From: an uncultured Oscillospiraceae bacterium
Lineage (GTDB): Bacteria > Bacillota > Clostridia > Oscillospirales > Oscillospiraceae
Direction of reading: 5' to 3'
Length of the DNA stretch: 6,478 bases
Assembly (NCBI GenBank): GCA_937915075.1
Contig: CALDMA010000142.1
Coordinates: 1-6,478, forward strand
Within the stretch, counting starts at the first letter, position 1. Each line of letters opens with the position of its first letter. Positions 5,157 to 6,478 of this stretch are shown here, one piece after another. Below the pieces are notes generated by a model, which was given only the letters and a program-made list of their open reading frames with translations, was not told where the DNA came from and did not search any database. Made by a program: the position numbers and the translations under genes.

Positions 5157-6371
5157 ATGATAGCAGGACACCTGCAAACAAAAAACGACTATTACTATAT
5201 GGTCCTGAGCTACACGGATGCCAACGGCAAGCGCAGGCAGCCGTGGATTCCCACAGGGCTTCCCGCAAAGGGAAACAAGCGCCGCGCCGAGAAGCTGCTG
5301 CTGGAAACCCGCAAGAGCTTTGTCCCGCCGGTTGTGAGCAAGGAGAACAAGGACATTTCCTCTGATATGCTGTTTGCCGACTACATGGAGCTGTGGCTGG
5401 AGATTATTCGCAGTTCGGTGGAAAAGACCACCTTTTCCTCTTACACGCAGATGGTAAAGGGAAAGATCGCACCGTATTTCCGGAACACCGGGCTGATTCT
5501 GGACGGAATCCAAGCCAAGCACATTCAGAGCTTTTATCTGCATGAGCTGAAAATCGTGTCGCCCGGTACGGTGATTCACTATCACGCCAATATCCACAAG
5601 GCACTGAAATACGCCGTCAAAATGGACCTGATTCCCTTCAACCCCGCCGACAAGGTGGAGCGCCCCAAGAAGCAGCGGTACATTGCGGACTATTACCGGC
5701 AGGAGGAGCTGGAGAGGCTGCTGGAAGCGACCAAGGATCATCCATACTCCCTGCTGATTCAGATGACCGCCTTTTACGGTCTGCGCCGCAGCGAGGCGCT
5801 GGGGCTGAAATGGGACGCCATCGACTTTGAGCGGGACACCATCACCATTAAGCACATTGTAACCAACGCAAAGATAGACGGCAAATGTGAAATCGTCTGC
5901 GCCGACCGCGCCAAGACGAAATCCAGCCTGCGCTCCCTGCCGCTGGTCGGCAACATCCGGGAAAAACTGCTGGCACTGAGGGAGCAGCAAAAGGAGAATA
6001 GGCGCGTATGCGGAAATTGCTACAGCAAAAAGTATGACGGCTATATTTTTGTGGATGCCATGGGCAATATATTCAACCCCAGAAGCGTTACCGCCAATTT
6101 CAGCAAGCTGCTGGAGCAGAACGGTCTGCGGCACATTCGCTTTCACGACCTCAGACACAGCTGCGCCTCACTGCTTTTGGCAAACGATGTGCCTCTGAAG
6201 CAAATTCAGGAGTGGCTGGGCCACAGCGACTTTACCACCACGGCGAACATCTACGCACACTTGGATTACAAGTCCAAGATCACCTCGGCGCAAGCGATGG
6301 AGGCAGGGCTTGCTCTGCCGGAGGGCGAAATCTTTGGAAGCAAATGGAAAGTCACCGAAAGCGCAGATTGA
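5157..6371 (+). CDS. int: Tyrosine recombinase (integrase) of the element
   Basis: This is a 404-residue phage/Tn916-type integrase. The N-terminal part contains an arm-type DNA-binding domain (KNDYYYMVLSYTDANGKRRQ) and a SAM-like core-binding domain (about residues 70-165, including TFSSYTQMVKGKIAPYF). The C-terminal catalytic domain has Arg210 (FYGLRRSEALGL), a Lys near 253-255 (KTKSSLRSLPL), His330 and Arg333 (RFHDLRHSCASLL), His356 (WLGHS) and the nucleophile Tyr366 (TTANIYAHLD), so every catalytic residue is present. The ATG at 5157 has AAAGGAGG (5141-5148) 8 bp upstream; the frame is open earlier, to 5118, but without such a site. The gene runs towards the tRNA-Ser 3' end, the likely attachment site. 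It appears intact and active. Confidence 0.95.
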   Translation: MIAGHLQTKNDYYYMVLSYTDANGKRRQPWIPTGLPAKGNKRRAEKLLLETRKSFVPPVVSKENKDISSDMLFADYMELWLEIIRSSVEKTTFSSYTQMVKGKIAPYFRNTGLILDGIQAKHIQSFYLHELKIVSPGTVIHYHANIHKALKYAVKMDLIPFNPADKVERPKKQRYIADYYRQEELERLLEATKDHPYSLLIQMTAFYGLRRSEALGLKWDAIDFERDTITIKHIVTNAKIDGKCEIVCADRAKTKSSLRSLPLVGNIREKLLALREQQKENRRVCGNCYSKKYDGYIFVDAMGNIFNPRSVTANFSKLLEQNGLRHIRFHDLRHSCASLLLANDVPLKQIQEWLGHSDFTTTANIYAHLDYKSKITSAQAMEAGLALPEGEIFGSKWKVTESAD

Positions 6372-6385
6372 TGAAATTTGGGCAT

Positions 6386-6421
6386 AAAAATGCTGGAGCA
6401 AAGCTCGCTTTGCTCCGGCAT
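6386..6421 (-). terminator. Intrinsic terminator of the tRNA-Ser gene
   Basis: Two 15-bp arms (6390-6404 and 6407-6421) pair with one G-U wobble around a 2-base loop. Read on the minus strand, the hairpin is followed by TTTTT (complement of 6386-6390), which makes a strong Rho-independent terminator directly after the tRNA CCA end. On the plus strand no U-run follows, so it would not be an efficient terminator for int. Confidence 0.8.
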
Positions 6422-6423
6422 TG

Positions 6424-6478
6424 TGGCGGAGGGCGTGGGATTCGAACCCACGGGTCGGCTCAACACCGGCCAAACGAT
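6424..6478 (-). tRNA. tRNA-Ser, 3' part (gene runs off the window)
   Basis: Read on the minus strand, the sequence gives the 3' half of the anticodon arm (ATCGT...), a long variable arm (about 6452-6471), a T-arm GTGGG-TTCGAAT-CCCAC (6435-6451), the acceptor 3' strand GCCCTCC, discriminator G and an encoded CCA. The long variable arm with G73 indicates serine. The 5' half and the anticodon lie beyond the window, so the isoacceptor cannot be read. Confidence 0.9.
6424..6478. other. Probable attachment-site junction at the tRNA 3' end
   Basis: The integrase ends about 50 bp from the 3' end of the tRNA-Ser gene, and the rest of the element lies on the same side. tRNA 3' ends are classic targets of this integrase family. 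The crossover core is probably within the T-arm to CCA segment (6424-6451). A direct copy of this segment should mark the other end of the element, to the left of the window; none is seen inside it. Confidence 0.6.

Noticed and set aside
5133..6158. Long minus-strand open frame of 341 codons opposite the integrase
   Set aside because: It is antisense to an integrase with all catalytic residues; it has no recognisable domain.

Overview
The window looks like the replication, mobilization and integration end of an integrative mobilizable element (IME or ICE-type) in a GC-rich member of the Clostridia, probably an Oscillospiraceae- or Lachnospiraceae-like gut bacterium. This rests on strong AGGAGG-type ribosome binding sites, the gene set, and the family character of the relaxase, ParB-like protein and integrase. 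No ribosomal or housekeeping protein gene is present, so the lineage is an inference.

Layout. Positions 1-459 hold no convincing gene but are rich in repeats: two 19-bp palindromes 41 bp apart, a diverged direct repeat 61 bp apart, and runs of G followed by A/T tracts. All intact genes lie on the plus strand. They are a RepA/RecA-like AAA ATPase (460-1590), a non-coding stretch with the hallmarks of an oriT (about 1600-1712), MobC (1733-2053), a relaxase split by an in-frame TGA (2022-3461), a ParB-like protein (3525-4397), a small acidic protein of unknown function (4412-4822), an excisionase-like HTH protein (4815-5045), and a tyrosine integrase (5157-6371) with its own strong promoter. The window ends in the 3' part of a tRNA-Ser gene on the minus strand, most likely the attachment-site junction. 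A terminator for that tRNA sits between it and the integrase.

How it works together. Int, aided by the Xis-like protein, would integrate and excise the element at the tRNA-Ser 3' end. MobC and the relaxase would nick the oriT that lies just upstream of them. The ATPase and the ParB-like protein suggest the excised form can replicate or be maintained. No type IV secretion or coupling gene is seen here, so transfer would need a helper or genes outside the window. The relaxase is interrupted by a stop codon two residues beyond its conserved histidine/asparagine motif, so self-encoded mobilization may be dead in this copy unless the stop is read through.

Most unusual signals. (1) An exactly dyad-symmetric array of eight TGACG/CGTCA pentamers with 9-bp phasing lies inside the 3' end of the ATPase gene. 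(2) A near-perfect 27-bp palindrome lies inside the ParB-like gene. (3) The relaxase carries the in-frame TGA. (4) The putative oriT has a hairpin followed by a GTGCGCCC core like that of IncQ-type origins.
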